From NCBI GenBank assembly GCA_025766275.1, contig JAFKAC010000003.1, positions 1,364,001 through 1,428,000 on the forward strand: DNA of 64,000 nt, written 5' to 3'. The stretch comes from Lactarius indigo. Lineage: Eukaryota; Basidiomycota; Agaricomycetes; Russulales; Russulaceae. The translations under genes were made by a program, and so were the position numbers. Under the pieces are notes generated by a model, which was not told the origin of the DNA, ran no database searches, and was given only the letters and a program-made list of their open reading frames with translations. The stretch's first letter is position 1; each line of letters begins with the position of its first letter. Positions 36,538-48,033 of the stretch are shown here, piece by piece.

Positions 36538-38554
36538 CTAGCTAAGAGTGGCCTGGATCATCTCAGTAATCCAACTCATTAACGCTTCGTCCCGGATCTG
36601 CACGCCTTCCAATAGCCTCCGCACCCCAACGAACGCCCTCCTTCCTCTTCGTTGACCCTCTTGCTCTGAATCAGAAAGGTCGCCGTCTTCCATAACATTC
36701 ATTCCCTCATCCTCTTCAATAACACCAGGAAACCCAAAGTGGTCGGCATCAGCCCGCGGTGCGGCTTCAATAGATGTGAATGAAGTGCGGAATAGAATGC
36801 GAATACAAAGCAATGCGGTCAATGAACTCGATGGTGGGTCAGCGATTGGCTTCTTCGTCGATAAGGTAGTCTTTTGCGGCGGCAGTGGTCTTGTCGTGGG
36901 GTCGGGCACAGGATGAGGATGTTGGGGCGACGGAAGCGTGATCGTATCACTCTGCGTTGGGTGCTTCGGCAGCGGCTGAGCGCTCGGGAGGTGTGTGAGG
37001 ACGTGTGCGCGCAAGTGAGACTTAGGGAGAGGTTCGCGCGAGCACGTTGCCCACAAACAACTCTGCCCGTCTTCTTCGACCGAAGAGATATGCCCCAGAA
37101 CATGCTCATACAGTTCGCTAGCGGAATCACACGGAGACGTGTCGCATCCGGAGCGATCCCAAAGACACTTGAAGCGCTCATTCGAGCGGTCGTCTTTTCT
37201 GCGGTCGACGCCACGAACTACAAATTTCTGAGGTGGTCCGGGGAGAACCATAGCCTGTGCTTGAGGGAAGACAACGTTGACGTTCTTAATCACGTCAGAT
37301 GCAACAAGTAGGTGGAACTGGTCTTGAAAGGGAACGAACACGTCTTTGTACAAATTCCAAAAGTCAACCTGGGTCAGTTCGCCTTCAGGTTTGGCAACAA
37401 ACATCAACTTCATCCTAGAATAGTTGGTCAATACCGGCGACATAGATGACAGCACATCTGGCATACCATTCGTAACAACGTTGAGGTTCGGGTAATGCAA
37501 TAAGACCATCCAACTCTTCCTTGCTGAGTTCGTGATCCTCGATGAGAACAGCCTGAGCAGGCGCTGTGTGGATGGGACCTCCGATATCGATGGAGACGGT
37601 GTCCACTATTTGCTCGGATAGTATTTGAGTCACGAGAAGTTTCAATGCGCTGGGCATATCGGGATGATGGAGAAAAGCCTTCGCCATCGGAGGGTGGGAG
37701 AGGTGAGCGTAAAGGTAATTAAGACAGACGTCCACAAGAACTTTATCGGAAAGCAAAGGTAAGTAGAGTAGAGACGTGGAAAGTGCTGGAGAATTCGCGG
37801 TAAGGCGGGAGGAGTTGACGGGATTGGAAAACAAGAGGTGAAGACACGTGAGTGATGAAATTATCAGGGAGCGGTTCGATATGCGGCGTATTAGATCCAA
37901 CAAAGGTGGGAGTGGGGACGTTATTTGTGATGCAGACGCTGGGGGCAAGGTGTAAGTCGGGGCGATGTACTGGAAGAGGTCCGTCACATAGAGCAGAAAC
38001 TCTACATTGTCGTCGGTGGTAGGTTGGACGCCGTGCAAAGCTGAGAGGATCAAAGGAGTAGCTTTCCTGTGATTGACCAACTCCTCGGCATTGGATTCGT
38101 TGACAGCTGCGGCATTGCGCATTATGCAAAGAGCTTCCAGTCCATGACGACGTTTACGTTCCTCCGCGGATGGTGTCGCAAACAGGGAAGAAAGGCCAGG
38201 TAAGTGGGTCGCGCTTTGTGAGACGTACCATTCAGGCCATTCGAAGAGCGTGTTTGTCAAACCAGGGATGGAACGGAAAAGGAATTGTTCATTATTGCAG
38301 AGTCGGCAGAGACGATCAAAGGCCCAGGCTATCTCGGAGGGAATACCGGAGCGCAAAGATAGTAACATCCGATTATTGGGGGACGCTTCTGTATACCATC
38401 CTGAGGCACCAAGTTGCAGTGAGCTTTTGAAAGAGGTGCAGCCAAGCTTTCACTAACGTTCGTAATCATCTGTAATATTTGGAGCGGGACGAGGAAGTGG
38501 TACAGCAGGAGTGGCCGGATGTGTGGTAGGAATTAAAGGAGGACGGTAGGCCAT
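36538..38554 (-). CDS. Rsc9-type subunit of the RSC chromatin remodeller (635 aa)
   Basis: Rsc9 is a subunit of the SWI/SNF-type RSC complex, related to ARID2. Exons 38554-38458, 38400-37467 and 37414-36538 (introns 57 and 52 nt) sum to 1908 nt, intact. The start is MAYRPPLIPTTHP. The first junction gives DDYERWYTEASPNNRMLLSLRSGI, a highly conserved start of the armadillo-like region. After intron 2 comes MKLMFVAKPEGELTQ, FWNLYKDVFVPFQDQFHLL, DVIKNVNVVFPQAQAMVLPG and FVVRGVDRRKDD. Near the C-terminus are two zinc-finger-like units: CLWDRSGCDTSPCDSASELYEH with a second H, then CLWATCSREPLPKSHLRAH with a second H. An acidic segment follows. Confidence 0.88.
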
Positions 38555-38763
38555 GCTGGTTGCTGTTAGGCCAGTTTTGCTCGAAAAGGTCGATATCATT
38601 TTTGGGAATGCGGAACAACAATCTCCATTCTCTCTCGACCAACGCTCCTCGCGTTATGTCACGTATCGTCACGACCTCGTCACTCGTCACACGTAAAAAA
38701 AGTATAGTAGTATTCAACTTGAAGAGTCTGTGTCCATATGTCCTGTCCAAATTGTCTAGAGTG

Positions 38764-40791
38764 TCACTGAATCAGAAGTTCATGAACAGCCGCATGCACA
38801 TTCGCCCAGAATAAATCAACCGTCCCGCGGTCAAAACCGTTCTCATCGTATCCGAGGCTGATCCATAGTTTTCCCGCGAATGTATATCCGAACAGCAGCA
38901 TGCCGCTGTGACGCTGGCGAGAACCAGTCGTCAACGTGTGAAGCCTGATGTCCGGAAAGTTCGCATGCTTATAGATACCGTCCAGATTTCCGAGGAGCGA
39001 AAGCCCGAGAAGTGCAACCGATGGATTGCGAGGCGGCGAGGGCGGCTTGTCAGAAGTTGGTTTCGGCGCGGACGGAATTGCACACGCCAGCTTCCTTTTC
39101 GTCGTCCTCCTTCGCCCAGGCACGGGACTGCTTCCCGCGCTTTATCGCCATTTCCCGGTTGCGTGACTGGATCATCGGACTGTTTGCGGTTCGAGAACTC
39201 TGCTCCTTGGCTTTACGTGCGCGATGCCAGAACGTTTTGGAGACGTCACAGGAAGCCGGTATGAAATTTGGAAGAATGATGTTGAAGTAACCCACGGCGA
39301 GGAACCAATACGAGTCATGGATGGGCTTGGGAAAGATAGGGCGAATATTCATGGCTGCGTACATCATCCTGACCAATCGCGTGAGGTGACACCCAATTGG
39401 GAATACCACAATGGCTTACATCGGAAGTTCTTGCTTCTCCCGAGGGCTCATCCGGGCCCAGGCAATATTGCAAATGGCGAACATAGCGCTCGAAATGGAG
39501 ACGCCTCGCGCTTTGCACGCCTTGAGCATCGCCTTGGTTTGCTTTTCGTCGAAAGACGTTGTCGGGACAATAGTGTGGCGAACTGGGTCGCTTCTGCGCG
39601 GAAAGGCTTGTCCACCCTGCAATGGTAACCGGTAAACAAGGTATTACTGCAAATGCCAAAACTCTCACGATTTGCTTGTCCAAAGAGTTCTGAAAGTCGA
39701 CGCGCCCAGCGACGCGCCGGAACCGGCTCGGATCTGTCCCCAAATTTTCTTCTACACTCGCCGGAAGGGCTAGGACCTATCCACTACTTGAGCCGAGCAG
39801 CGAAACAACACTTTTTGAGAAGACGCACATCTGGTGGGAGTCGCCGACCACAGCGTTGTTTCCATTCATCAGCGGCAAGCTGTTCCATTGCTTCTTGTGA
39901 ACTGGCACAACCCAACAAGCCAAAAAAGTCATTGGCGAATTGATGAAGTGCCATCCCGTCGCCAATAGAGTGGGCAGCGCAAATGAAAAGTTCATAGTCG
40001 GCCGCAATGTCATCGTCTGTGAGACGCCCAGGCGGCCAGACCGGAGAAACCTCGGAAATCCGTGGCGTAGAAGGTGGAGTAAGCAGCTTCGCAGGCGTCC
40101 GTGACACAACCAGATATGATAACCTCTCGTTGGATAAAGTGCGGGGGCCGTTGAGATATGATTCGATTAAATCTAAGGGTTCAACATAAGCGCCAGGTCG
40201 CACTGAGAACCCGGCCTTGGGCGTACCGTCTTTCGTCTGATGCCTATATTCGAGTTGACTGCCAGCCTCCGCAAGGGCCTGTTCGGGAGATAAAGGCGGA
40301 CTATAACTGTGCGCCGCAAGAGAAAACGAGGGGTGCGCACGATCAGATCAGCGAGTATCCCGAAAACGGCAAGAACATACACGAATCTGACATCATCATA
40401 ATCCCGCATTACGACCTTGGACGCGAGCAGAGGATGCCGCATGCGCAATATGGCCCACGCAGCGCGCACCCTACCCCAAACCATGATACGCTCAGGGGAC
40501 TTGAATCCCAAGTGGAGATACCTGTCGTAAGGGGTGAGCTAATTTGACCGACGATCAAAGAGTGGGGCGGGCAAACATGTCGTTGACTCCAGCCGCTCTA
40601 CCGGGAAGGTAGTACGAGAGCTCACTGTCCCCAAGCTTGCGCTCGTGGGACACGGGGTCAGAGGTGTCCGGGGTGATCGTGGGCTGGGACTTTTGCCCCG
40701 GAACCAAGTCAACGGCCTCTTCGTCAGACAACTCCGGGGAGGGTAGGCCAGCAACCATCGAAGTCGAGGAATCAACGGTGAGGGAAGTCAT
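38764..40791 (-). CDS. Condensation-fold (BAHD/alcohol-acetyltransferase-like) acyltransferase
   Basis: From ATG 40791 the protein starts MTSLTVDSSTSMVAGLPSP, passes GRVRAAWAILRMRHPLLAS (family N-domain helix) and reaches ADYELFICAAHSIGDGMALH. There AHSIGDG corresponds to the HHxxxDG catalytic motif of CoA-dependent acyltransferases, with the first His replaced by Ala and the second His kept. Then TTSFDEKQTKAMLKACKARG, SISSAMFAICNIAWARM, HDSYWFLAVGYFN and the C-terminal DFGY-like region LGYDENGFDRGTVDLFW, ending at 38764. Substrate is unknown. Several introns are implied and the exon joins near 39650-39780 and 40170-40560 were not proven, so a frameshift there cannot be excluded. Confidence 0.65.
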
Positions 40792-41598
40792 CGCGAAATA
40801 TACTCGGCACAGTACAGGGGAGAAGCGCAGTCAAGCAAGTCCAGTTGGGAGCGGCGAGGCCAGCTCGGTCGCAAGTCTCAGAGAATTATAAGCTGAGATG
40901 TTCGATGAGAAGCCAATGAGGAATGGAGCCCAAAGACCGTGAGAGGGGTAGACAAACGACCGCAAAGAATCATTAATTTTGATTTTCGTGTGATGGGGAA
41001 CGAATCTAACAGAAAGAAGGTTTTTGGGAACACGAAACACCGATTATACCACATGGTCAATTTGCTTCATACATGAGTCGAGTTGAAATGTCGATGACCG
41101 GTACAGCGGGCATACATCGCCGTGCCGCAGCCACGGGGTCATCGGGGTCATCAGGGTTACAGTTGAGGGATATTTTCGGACGTGGGTCCGCGTTATGCCC
41201 CCTTATGTCCGTTTTGCCGAATCGGCTCGTAGTTCACAAAATTAGCACAGCAAAATATCAGGTCACACAACCCCTACGTTGGCGGAACCAGATCATCGGA
41301 AGGCACCTATACGGTACAGGAAATACTCTGCCCAACCACGAACAATTCGATATGAACATTCCCGGAACAATACAGATACAAACGACAACGATAGGAACCA
41401 ATTGACAGGTCTACGGGTCATAGTAATTGACGGATATCCATTTCTGACAAGCTCGCTACTGCAGGGGTCCGTCCATGTTATGTGTCCACAAAGAGAAGTA
41501 CTGAAGAAGTCCATTAAGGGCTTACGCCAATCCAACGACGCGCATCTAAATGCACTCTGCTAGGGACCACCAGCACACTTCTTAGGGCATGAGGGAGA
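40792..41598. other. Intergenic, no gene seen
   Basis: About 800 bp between the acyltransferase start and the transporter stop. It includes a short tandem repeat of GGGTCATC units near 41137-41156. The plus-strand frame 41073-41405 has no domain. Confidence 0.45.
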
Positions 41599-42992
41599 TC
41601 AGTCCGAACTCGCTGACTTCTCGGGGGCTTGCCAGACGATCCCTTCTTGTTTGTTACCCCTATCTTGGGCCAACGCTTCAAGATCAACGGCCCGTGCAGG
41701 CGCAGGTGGAGCTTGTTCGGCCGCCTTGATCCACGTATAGTACCTAGAACGGTGTTAGGTCACCCCTATGGTGGACGGCGGCAAATACCTACATTGTACC
41801 GCTGAGGATGGTCATGAGGGATACAACGCGGTTACTGTATAAAGAAATTATGACGTGAGAGGCGCGGATAAGATGACTAGAAGACGCCTACGTAGTCAAA
41901 ACATCCTGGAATATCCAGACGCCCAGTAAGGTCTGTATTACAGATCGAGCAGCCTTGCGGGGAACAGGGCGTGAAACTACGATAAGCGATAATAAAAATA
42001 GGGGACATACGCTCGAAAACATGTGTGTGATGGGACTCGTCACTTTGATGCTGAGCAATCCCGCGATGCAGAGCAAAAAGCCGAAGAAACCGGTCACAAG
42101 GCTGCCCCAGACGAACACCTCGGCATTCCACTCAGTACTGGCGCTCAGTTCCAAGACCTTGGCGGGTTCACCCCGGAAGTAAAACGAATGGAGCGATGAG
42201 GATAGCGGATCCTGCATTCGTCCAATATGCGAGCTGGATGGTGGAGTTGTTACAGTACGAGAGAGAGGACTTGACTAAGACCGAGTGAATGGCGATGGAA
42301 AGGGAAGAAAAAACGCCGTAGAATAAACTTATTGCCGAGGGGATCGATGAGGCAGGAAGGTTGCCCTCTGGTGCGACCCCTATGAAAAATCCTAGCGTGA
42401 CAATAGCAGCTGCGCCGATGACACGAGACGCCGGATGTGAGTGCGATGAGAGGGAAGTCACGGAAATGGTCAGCGGTAGGACCAAGCCTCTTGCGATCTG
42501 AGCGGGGGAATCGTTGAGCTGATGATCAAGGACAAGATGTGTATGAATGAATACCTGGAAAAATGTTGCCTCTACCTCCCGAAGGCATAATGTATTGAAT
42601 ACGAGACCGACGATGTTGATCGTGACTACTGGGAGTAGCTTCTTAGCAGTGTAGGGGTCCCAGCGTGGAATCTCTATTCTGGGGGAAAATAGGGCCGTGA
42701 AATGAAGGAGGAGGACAGCGATGAGGAGCTGAAGGAACAAGAAGAGAAGTGGAACGTCAGGCGTTGAGTTGAGAACTGTTTTGTTACTTTTGAAGTGAAG
42801 GAGTGATCTTAGTGATCGCCAAGAGGACCAGCGGAGAAAGTGGCTTACACGAAGACCATCTGGGAGATGGGCGCGTGTTAGCCGGTGAGGAGATGGAATG
42901 CCAGAATGACATACGACAAGGGCGGCGAACATGTAGAACGAGACCACGCCGGCCACGCGGAGCGGTGAGGGACGTTTTGCAGACGAGTCCAT
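41599..42992 (-). CDS. GDP-fucose-type nucleotide-sugar transporter (SLC35C/TPT family)
   Basis: Multi-pass Golgi antiporter of the drug/metabolite-transporter fold. ATG 42992 gives MDSSAKRPSPLRVAGVVSFYMFAALV (helix 1). An intron leads to NKTVLNSTPDVPLLFLFLQ and LLIAVLLLHF. Then WDPYTAKKLLPVVTINIVGLVFNTLCL, RVIGAAAIVTLGFFIGVAPEG, FYGVFSSLSIAIHSVLVKSSL, IQLAYWTNAGSAILIAPFVL, WGSLVTGFFGFLLCIAGLLS, IKVTSPITHMFSS, AARSVIQTLLGVWIFQ and a cytosolic tail with stop at 41599. VNKTVLN and VTSPITHM are typical for the GDP-fucose branch. The gene is divergent (222 bp) from an O-fucosyltransferase-like gene, which supports the substrate call by context. Confidence 0.75.
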
Positions 42993-43214
42993 GATTAGCG
43001 GGAGAGTTGGGGGGGATTGGGTATGGGGGGATAACCGGGTACCATGTATAAGAGGAGATTTGAAGGTCGAAGAGTGTGACGGTGACGGTGTACACATTGA
43101 GATCTGAGATCAGACGGGCCGGACTAAGACTGGCACCCCATCACCGCCGGCGGCTCTAGTGACCGTGCTCCTGGTACCTTACTCTGTCCAGGTTGTCTTT
43201 CCTCTAAAACGGTC

Positions 43215-45029
43215 ATGAGCGTGAAGCGTGTCCTCTCCAAGCTCAACGTGGAGGACTCGGAGTCGCCTTCTGCGTCTCTTCTCGGCTTTCATCTCGATTT
43301 TGTCCCCCATAGATTTGCTTCCAGCCGTCGCAGGTTCCTAATTGCCGTTGGCTCTTTCCTTTCTATCCTATCTCTTTTTGTCCTCGCATATATCTCCTTT
43401 CAACCCCCTCTTGTTATCCCTGAGGGCAACATCATACAGCCAGACGTTTCTCTCCTCTGGAACAGAAAGGCGCCTCTTCTTGGCCCCCCTACAAGTCGGT
43501 TCAGAGGTACGCACCCATTCACCTCTTTTTTTTTCGGTTCAGCGCTCACCCTTCCTCAGACAACCTCCGTGATGATACAAAATACTTAACATCTTGGATA
43601 TCCGCCGGATGGAGTTCGTAAACCTCTTTATGCTCTTTCGTATTTTGCCAATGATTCACGCCTGCTCTCAGCCAACGATGTCATGACATACGTGAGTTGC
43701 GGTTTTAGTTTTCTGCCTCCAGGTCGACTGATTTAACTTTTTAAGGCAAACCTCATTTACCTGGCTATGTTAACCGAGCGTGTGCCTATCATTGGCCCAT
43801 TCACTCCCTCCCACATTGGTGGAGACGCTGGCAACATCCTTTTCAGTGAGGTATTCGACATCGAATATCTGAGTAAAACTATTGGTATTCCTGTACTTGA
43901 ATGGACCGAAGTCAAGAATTCCTCCAGCGAGGAAATCGAAGATATAGGCTGTTGGAGTGTCTGGCAAGCCGTCCAGGCACGTGAATCGGACCCGCGCTTA
44001 ACCAACGCGCTCCCTCTACAGGGCCTCGGTGAGTCTGTGTTTACCTAGAACCAGCTGTGCAGAAATCGATTTACAACCGCAACTAGATATATCCTTTACT
44101 GCAGGTCCTACCTGGTTGCAAAAGATTCCTGGATATGAACATGATCCTCATGCCCACTTCTGGAGCATTGCCTCGCTTCTCTATTCACCCGAGCGAGAGA
44201 ATAACCTCAAAGACCCTCAGCCATCCAAAGTCCATGGCGCCATACTACCGCCAGACGAGCATCTTGCTTGCTTCGATTACCTATATTATGTCTGTGCTCA
44301 CACTGTACGTGATTTCTCTTCTATTTTGGCGTACTTCATACCAATGGCCACAGTCTTTTGAGTTTGAACGCGATATTAGTCCTTCGTGGCGATTCGTCGC
44401 CCGGCATTTCCGTTGGGCACCCCGTCTTCAAACCATCGCCGACGGATACCTGCGACGTATTTTCAAAGTCCCCGATAATGAAGCTATCCCCCCTGTGAGC
44501 GCGACTTAATTGTCATTTGTCGTACCACTGATGGTATTTCAGTATATCGCCATTCATGCCCGCCGAGCCAACGACTTCATCGTGTACTGCCGTGACGTCC
44601 CGAAAGAAGACTGCTTCCCATCAATCCCCACGTACCACCGCCGCATAGCGGAGATTCAGGAAGAGACCCGCGAGCGATTGGGCATCGACCCTCAGCATGT
44701 CATCATGCTGAGCGACGAGCCGGATCCAGCCTGGTGGGATTCGATCCGTGCGGAGGGCTGGTACACAACCGATCATGCTGCGGAAGATACCGCTAACAAG
44801 TATGGAAGATGGTGATGCATTTCGTTTTCGTCGTCCGCCTGAACCTGCGGTTAACGAAATGTCCAGGTATCCATTGCTCATTGACGCCGTCATTCAGTCC
44901 TCTGGAATTGGAATGATTGGCATGGAACAATCAACAATGTCTCTTCTGGCGGGACGGCGCGTTAAAGACTGGCATAAAGGCGTTTACAAGAGCGTGAAAT
45001 GGGGAACGCCAAATGCTGATGACCACTGA
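43215..45029 (+). CDS. O-fucosyltransferase-like type II membrane glycosyltransferase
   Basis: Start ATG 43215. Cytosolic N-terminus, then a signal-anchor helix (FLIAVGSFLSILSLFVLAYI), as for Golgi enzymes. Eight exons: after SRFR come DNLRDDTKYLTSWISAGWS, a 20 nt micro-exon (43672-43691, encoding most of NDVMTY), ANLIYLAMLTERVPIIGPF, GGDAGNILFSEVFDIEYL, FERDISPSWRFVARHFRW, then PPYIAIHARRANDFIVYC (the H.R..DF motif of GDP-fucose-dependent enzymes), DFIVYCRDVPKEDCFPSIPTY, VIMLSDEPDPAWWDSI, NKYGRWYPLLIDAVIQS and GMEQSTMSLLAGRRV. All joins read in one frame. Exact acceptor is unknown. The neighbouring divergent transporter would supply its donor sugar. Confidence 0.75.
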
Positions 45030-46192
45030 GGACAAACTATGGGTCCTCTGCAGATCCCGCTCACAATTTTCTCCATCTGACACTACCATCTACCTAGTTC
45101 TCTTGCACATATTTTCTGGGTTCTTTCTTCTGATGGACTCTTACATTTGCCTCATCCTCGTTTAAGAGACGTACTCAATATTTTGAGCTAGTCCATACAG
45201 TGTAACGCGCATGTGCATGGCTGTCTGATGTCCTTGTACATGATGCGTCTGAGTCGACTTGCGGATTGTTGCATGTAGGCAGCTTAGAGTATCACCTCAA
45301 TCGCATGCGCATCGTCTTAACCTGGGTAGTCATACTTCGGTCGCCTGGTCGCCTTCGACCTTGGAACGCTCAGTCTCCGCGGGATGCCTTAAGCGCACAA
45401 GTCGCGACTTGTGGGGCTTGGATGGGAACCTGCTTTGAGACGACATCGAACAATAAGGTGTGTAAGGCTAGACTAAACATAGTAACGGACGCATGTGCCT
45501 TGATGATGCACAGGTACTTTTATGTGAGTTCGACACGCGTCCTCACATGCGACCGGATCTGGAAGTCCTCCTGAGGCGGTACCGCGGGAAGGACGCCTGA
45601 CTTGACTTACAGAACCGACACGGTACTACCGGGGGTCTCGGGAACCATTCAGAGACGCGATCTCCTTCTCGAACACACGCGATTTGATGCAAGTGGGTTT
45701 CTACGCAGTGGCGGACGTTGAACGAATCCGCAGGACGCAAGCACACGACTGTGATCGGCTAGGCCAACGGCGCGATGGATCAACCGTTACCGCAGGTCGC
45801 CACATGTGTACCGAGATTCCGAGCGCGCAGAGCACATGAAAACGAAGGCTTCAATCGACTTCTGAACAAATTATGAAACGTACGTCTTTGTTCTCACGAA
45901 ATGACGAACGATCAACATTGGCGGTGGCGATTGAGAGGATCGGCGCTCGGTTCAGAGGATTGTGACTTCTTGATGCGAACGCTACTTACTAAGGTAGCTG
46001 ATAAATTGAATTGATAAAACCAAGTGAGGAATGCAATGAATAACGATCTACATGAGCGAGAAGCTAGACCGTGTGGAGACAACGCGGATAGAAGGTGGCA
46101 CGATAGAATCATGTGTGCCCACCTACTATCCCCAACCTGCGCCCTAGGACCCGACCAGTCAAATAAAGTATCAGAAGGTGGTTGCGCCTGCT
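45030..46192. other. Intergenic, no gene seen
   Basis: About 1.16 kb between two convergent genes. Begins with a T/C-rich stretch suiting a 3' UTR. No domain-bearing frame, tRNA or long repeat was found. Confidence 0.45.
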
Positions 46193-47470
46193 TTATTTGT
46201 ACGTCAAGCGGTCCAGAGGTATCGCGGTTCTCAATTTGATGAGATTCAGTAAAGTGGTAGTCGTGTACATGGGTAGGTTGAAAGAGCGACCCAGCCCCAC
46301 CAAATAGCCAGCCATGTAGTCGATCTCTGTGTAGCTTCCCGACCGTACATCCGATAGCATCGAAGAGGTGTTCCCTGCGTTGATCCTGATCACGCGCAGA
46401 CACTCCTCTTCTAGCGCGTGCGCAGACAGGGCGGGAGAGACGCGACTGAAGCCGGACCGAATCCGAGCGCGGTTTTCTCGATCGTTCCAAGAACCCCCTT
46501 CTTGCTGCGCCTGCATGGCAAAGGCTTCTGCTGCTTCGAAACATACGCGTTTCATAATTTTCATGAATTCCTCAGACTCGAGAAGGTCGCCGTTACGACA
46601 GCCCAGGAGCGCGGTCAGTGGGTTGACCACGGTATTTACGACCAGTTTGCGCTTCATCGCCGTCTCGACGTACGAGATAGGCTTCCACGTTGTGTTCAAT
46701 CTCGTAATATTTGAGAGCACAGCTACGGTATTGCGCAGTGGGCGGTAGGCGGAGTCGACATCTTGAGGCGACATGATGTCGTCCAGGGACAATGACCGCT
46801 CTTGTTCCGGAACCTCCCCTTCCGCAACAGAGGCCTCAAAGTCTCTTCCCCGAGGATCGGCAACGATACCAAACGTTATGGAACCAACACCGGCGTGGAT
46901 TGTGTGAAAATAGTCCTTGTTCCACGCGCCGTGATCATTGCTGGCGACGATAAAGTGGGGTCTCTGGTCAGGGTTACGGAAGACATCCTCGACGAGGCGT
47001 TCGTAGACACCCATCCCATTGTGGAGAAGGACGATAGTCGAGTTTGGAGTGAGTCGGGGGACCAGGGCATTGACGGCATCGACCACGGTATAGGCCTTGA
47101 GTGCCACGATAAGCGACTCGATTGGGAGGGAGGATTGCTGAGCAGTGCCGTTTTCGTTTTCATTGGACTCGCGACCAGCGACCCTTTTGTTTTCGGATTT
47201 GAGGGATTCACGAGCATGCAACTTGGCTTGTCTCTGCTCGTACCTATGTTGCGTCGCTGCTTCAAAAACCTCAGAGCGAAAGGCTGTCGATGTTTCCACC
47301 ACGCCGTCCCGCTCGACCTTGAGAACGTTCCCGGCCAAGTTTGCCTTTCTCAATTGTTGTGCGTTTTTGTGTATGAGTACGACGTCATGTTTGGTGGCGT
47401 CTAGGGTCTTGCAGAGGTGATGGGAGATAAGAGAGCCGACTGGACCAAGACCGAGGACGTGGAAACGCAT
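46193..47470 (-). CDS. Ketopantoate reductase-like protein (PanE/ApbA family, 425 aa)
   Basis: 2-dehydropantoate 2-reductase family enzymes use NADPH to make pantoate for CoA synthesis. Single-exon frame of 426 codons. The Rossmann motif GLGPVGSLISHHL lies at residues 7-19, then VVLIHKN at the end of strand 2. Family blocks continue with VALKAYTVVDAVNALVPRL, NSTIVLLHNGMGVYERL, FIVASNDHGAWNKDYFHTI, the C-terminal domain RKLVVNTVVNPLTALLGCRNG (K/N active region), FEAAEAFAMQAQQEG, NAGNTSSMLSDVRSGSYTE (SSMxxDV) and IDYMAGYLVGLGRSFNLP. It is longer than bacterial PanE (about 300 aa) because of an Arg/Glu-rich insertion near residue 70-110, as in fungal members. Frame intact. Confidence 0.85.
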   Translation of the reverse strand: MRFHVLGLGPVGSLISHHLCKTLDATKHDVVLIHKNAQQLRKANLAGNVLKVERDGVVETSTAFRSEVFEAATQHRYEQRQAKLHARESLKSENKRVAGRESNENENGTAQQSSLPIESLIVALKAYTVVDAVNALVPRLTPNSTIVLLHNGMGVYERLVEDVFRNPDQRPHFIVASNDHGAWNKDYFHTIHAGVGSITFGIVADPRGRDFEASVAEGEVPEQERSLSLDDIMSPQDVDSAYRPLRNTVAVLSNITRLNTTWKPISYVETAMKRKLVVNTVVNPLTALLGCRNGDLLESEEFMKIMKRVCFEAAEAFAMQAQQEGGSWNDRENRARIRSGFSRVSPALSAHALEEECLRVIRINAGNTSSMLSDVRSGSYTEIDYMAGYLVGLGRSFNLPMYTTTTLLNLIKLRTAIPLDRLTYK

Positions 47471-48033
47471 ATGCTGGCGCGAGGGAATCAGCGTGTCAAC
47501 ACATTGGCGTCTGTCACGTTCTGACCGACCCTTCCGAGTCAGCTGGCTCTTACTCGTGTTCGAAGGTGTTGGATTTAATCTTTTTTACTATAATGTAATA
47601 ATCCGAGCTGCAGGCATGTGCGATGCTCGGACGCGTTTCGCCTTGGGTCAAAGCACATCATGCATCCTTTTTTGCCCCATTTACTTCAATTAACCCGGTC
47701 TTCGGATTTTATCGGCTCATCATATGGATTCACACTACCATCTACCGTCTATGACCCAACACGAGTCCAACAATGGAGGGAATAGCGCCGCTCCGGGAAA
47801 ACACCAAGATCCGACTGTGAACGCCTTCAAGTACATTCTTGACCACGACTCCGACTTACGTCCACAGAGTTTAATCGTGCTCACGTCCGAGAAACAACCC
47901 CTCGAGTCAACACACCGATTGCCTCACATGATTTTCCCACTGCCGGACGTGTGACGATAAGCGCCCATAGTGTTATCAGATCCCGTCGATCTCTCTCTTT
48001 CCTCCCTCCTACTGCCACCGAGAGTATTTTTTC
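47471..48033. promoter_or_regulatory. Intergenic region between divergent PanE-like and AKR genes
   Basis: 563 bp holding the upstream regions of both genes. A 76-codon frame at 47724-47954 has no recognisable feature and I do not call it. Confidence 0.35.

Noticed and set aside
41073..41563. Plus-strand frames in the acyltransferase-transporter gap
   Set aside because: No domain, no splicing signals and low-complexity composition.
45912..46544. 210-codon minus-strand frame
   Set aside because: It overlaps the end of the intact ketopantoate-reductase-like gene in another frame and has only shadow composition.
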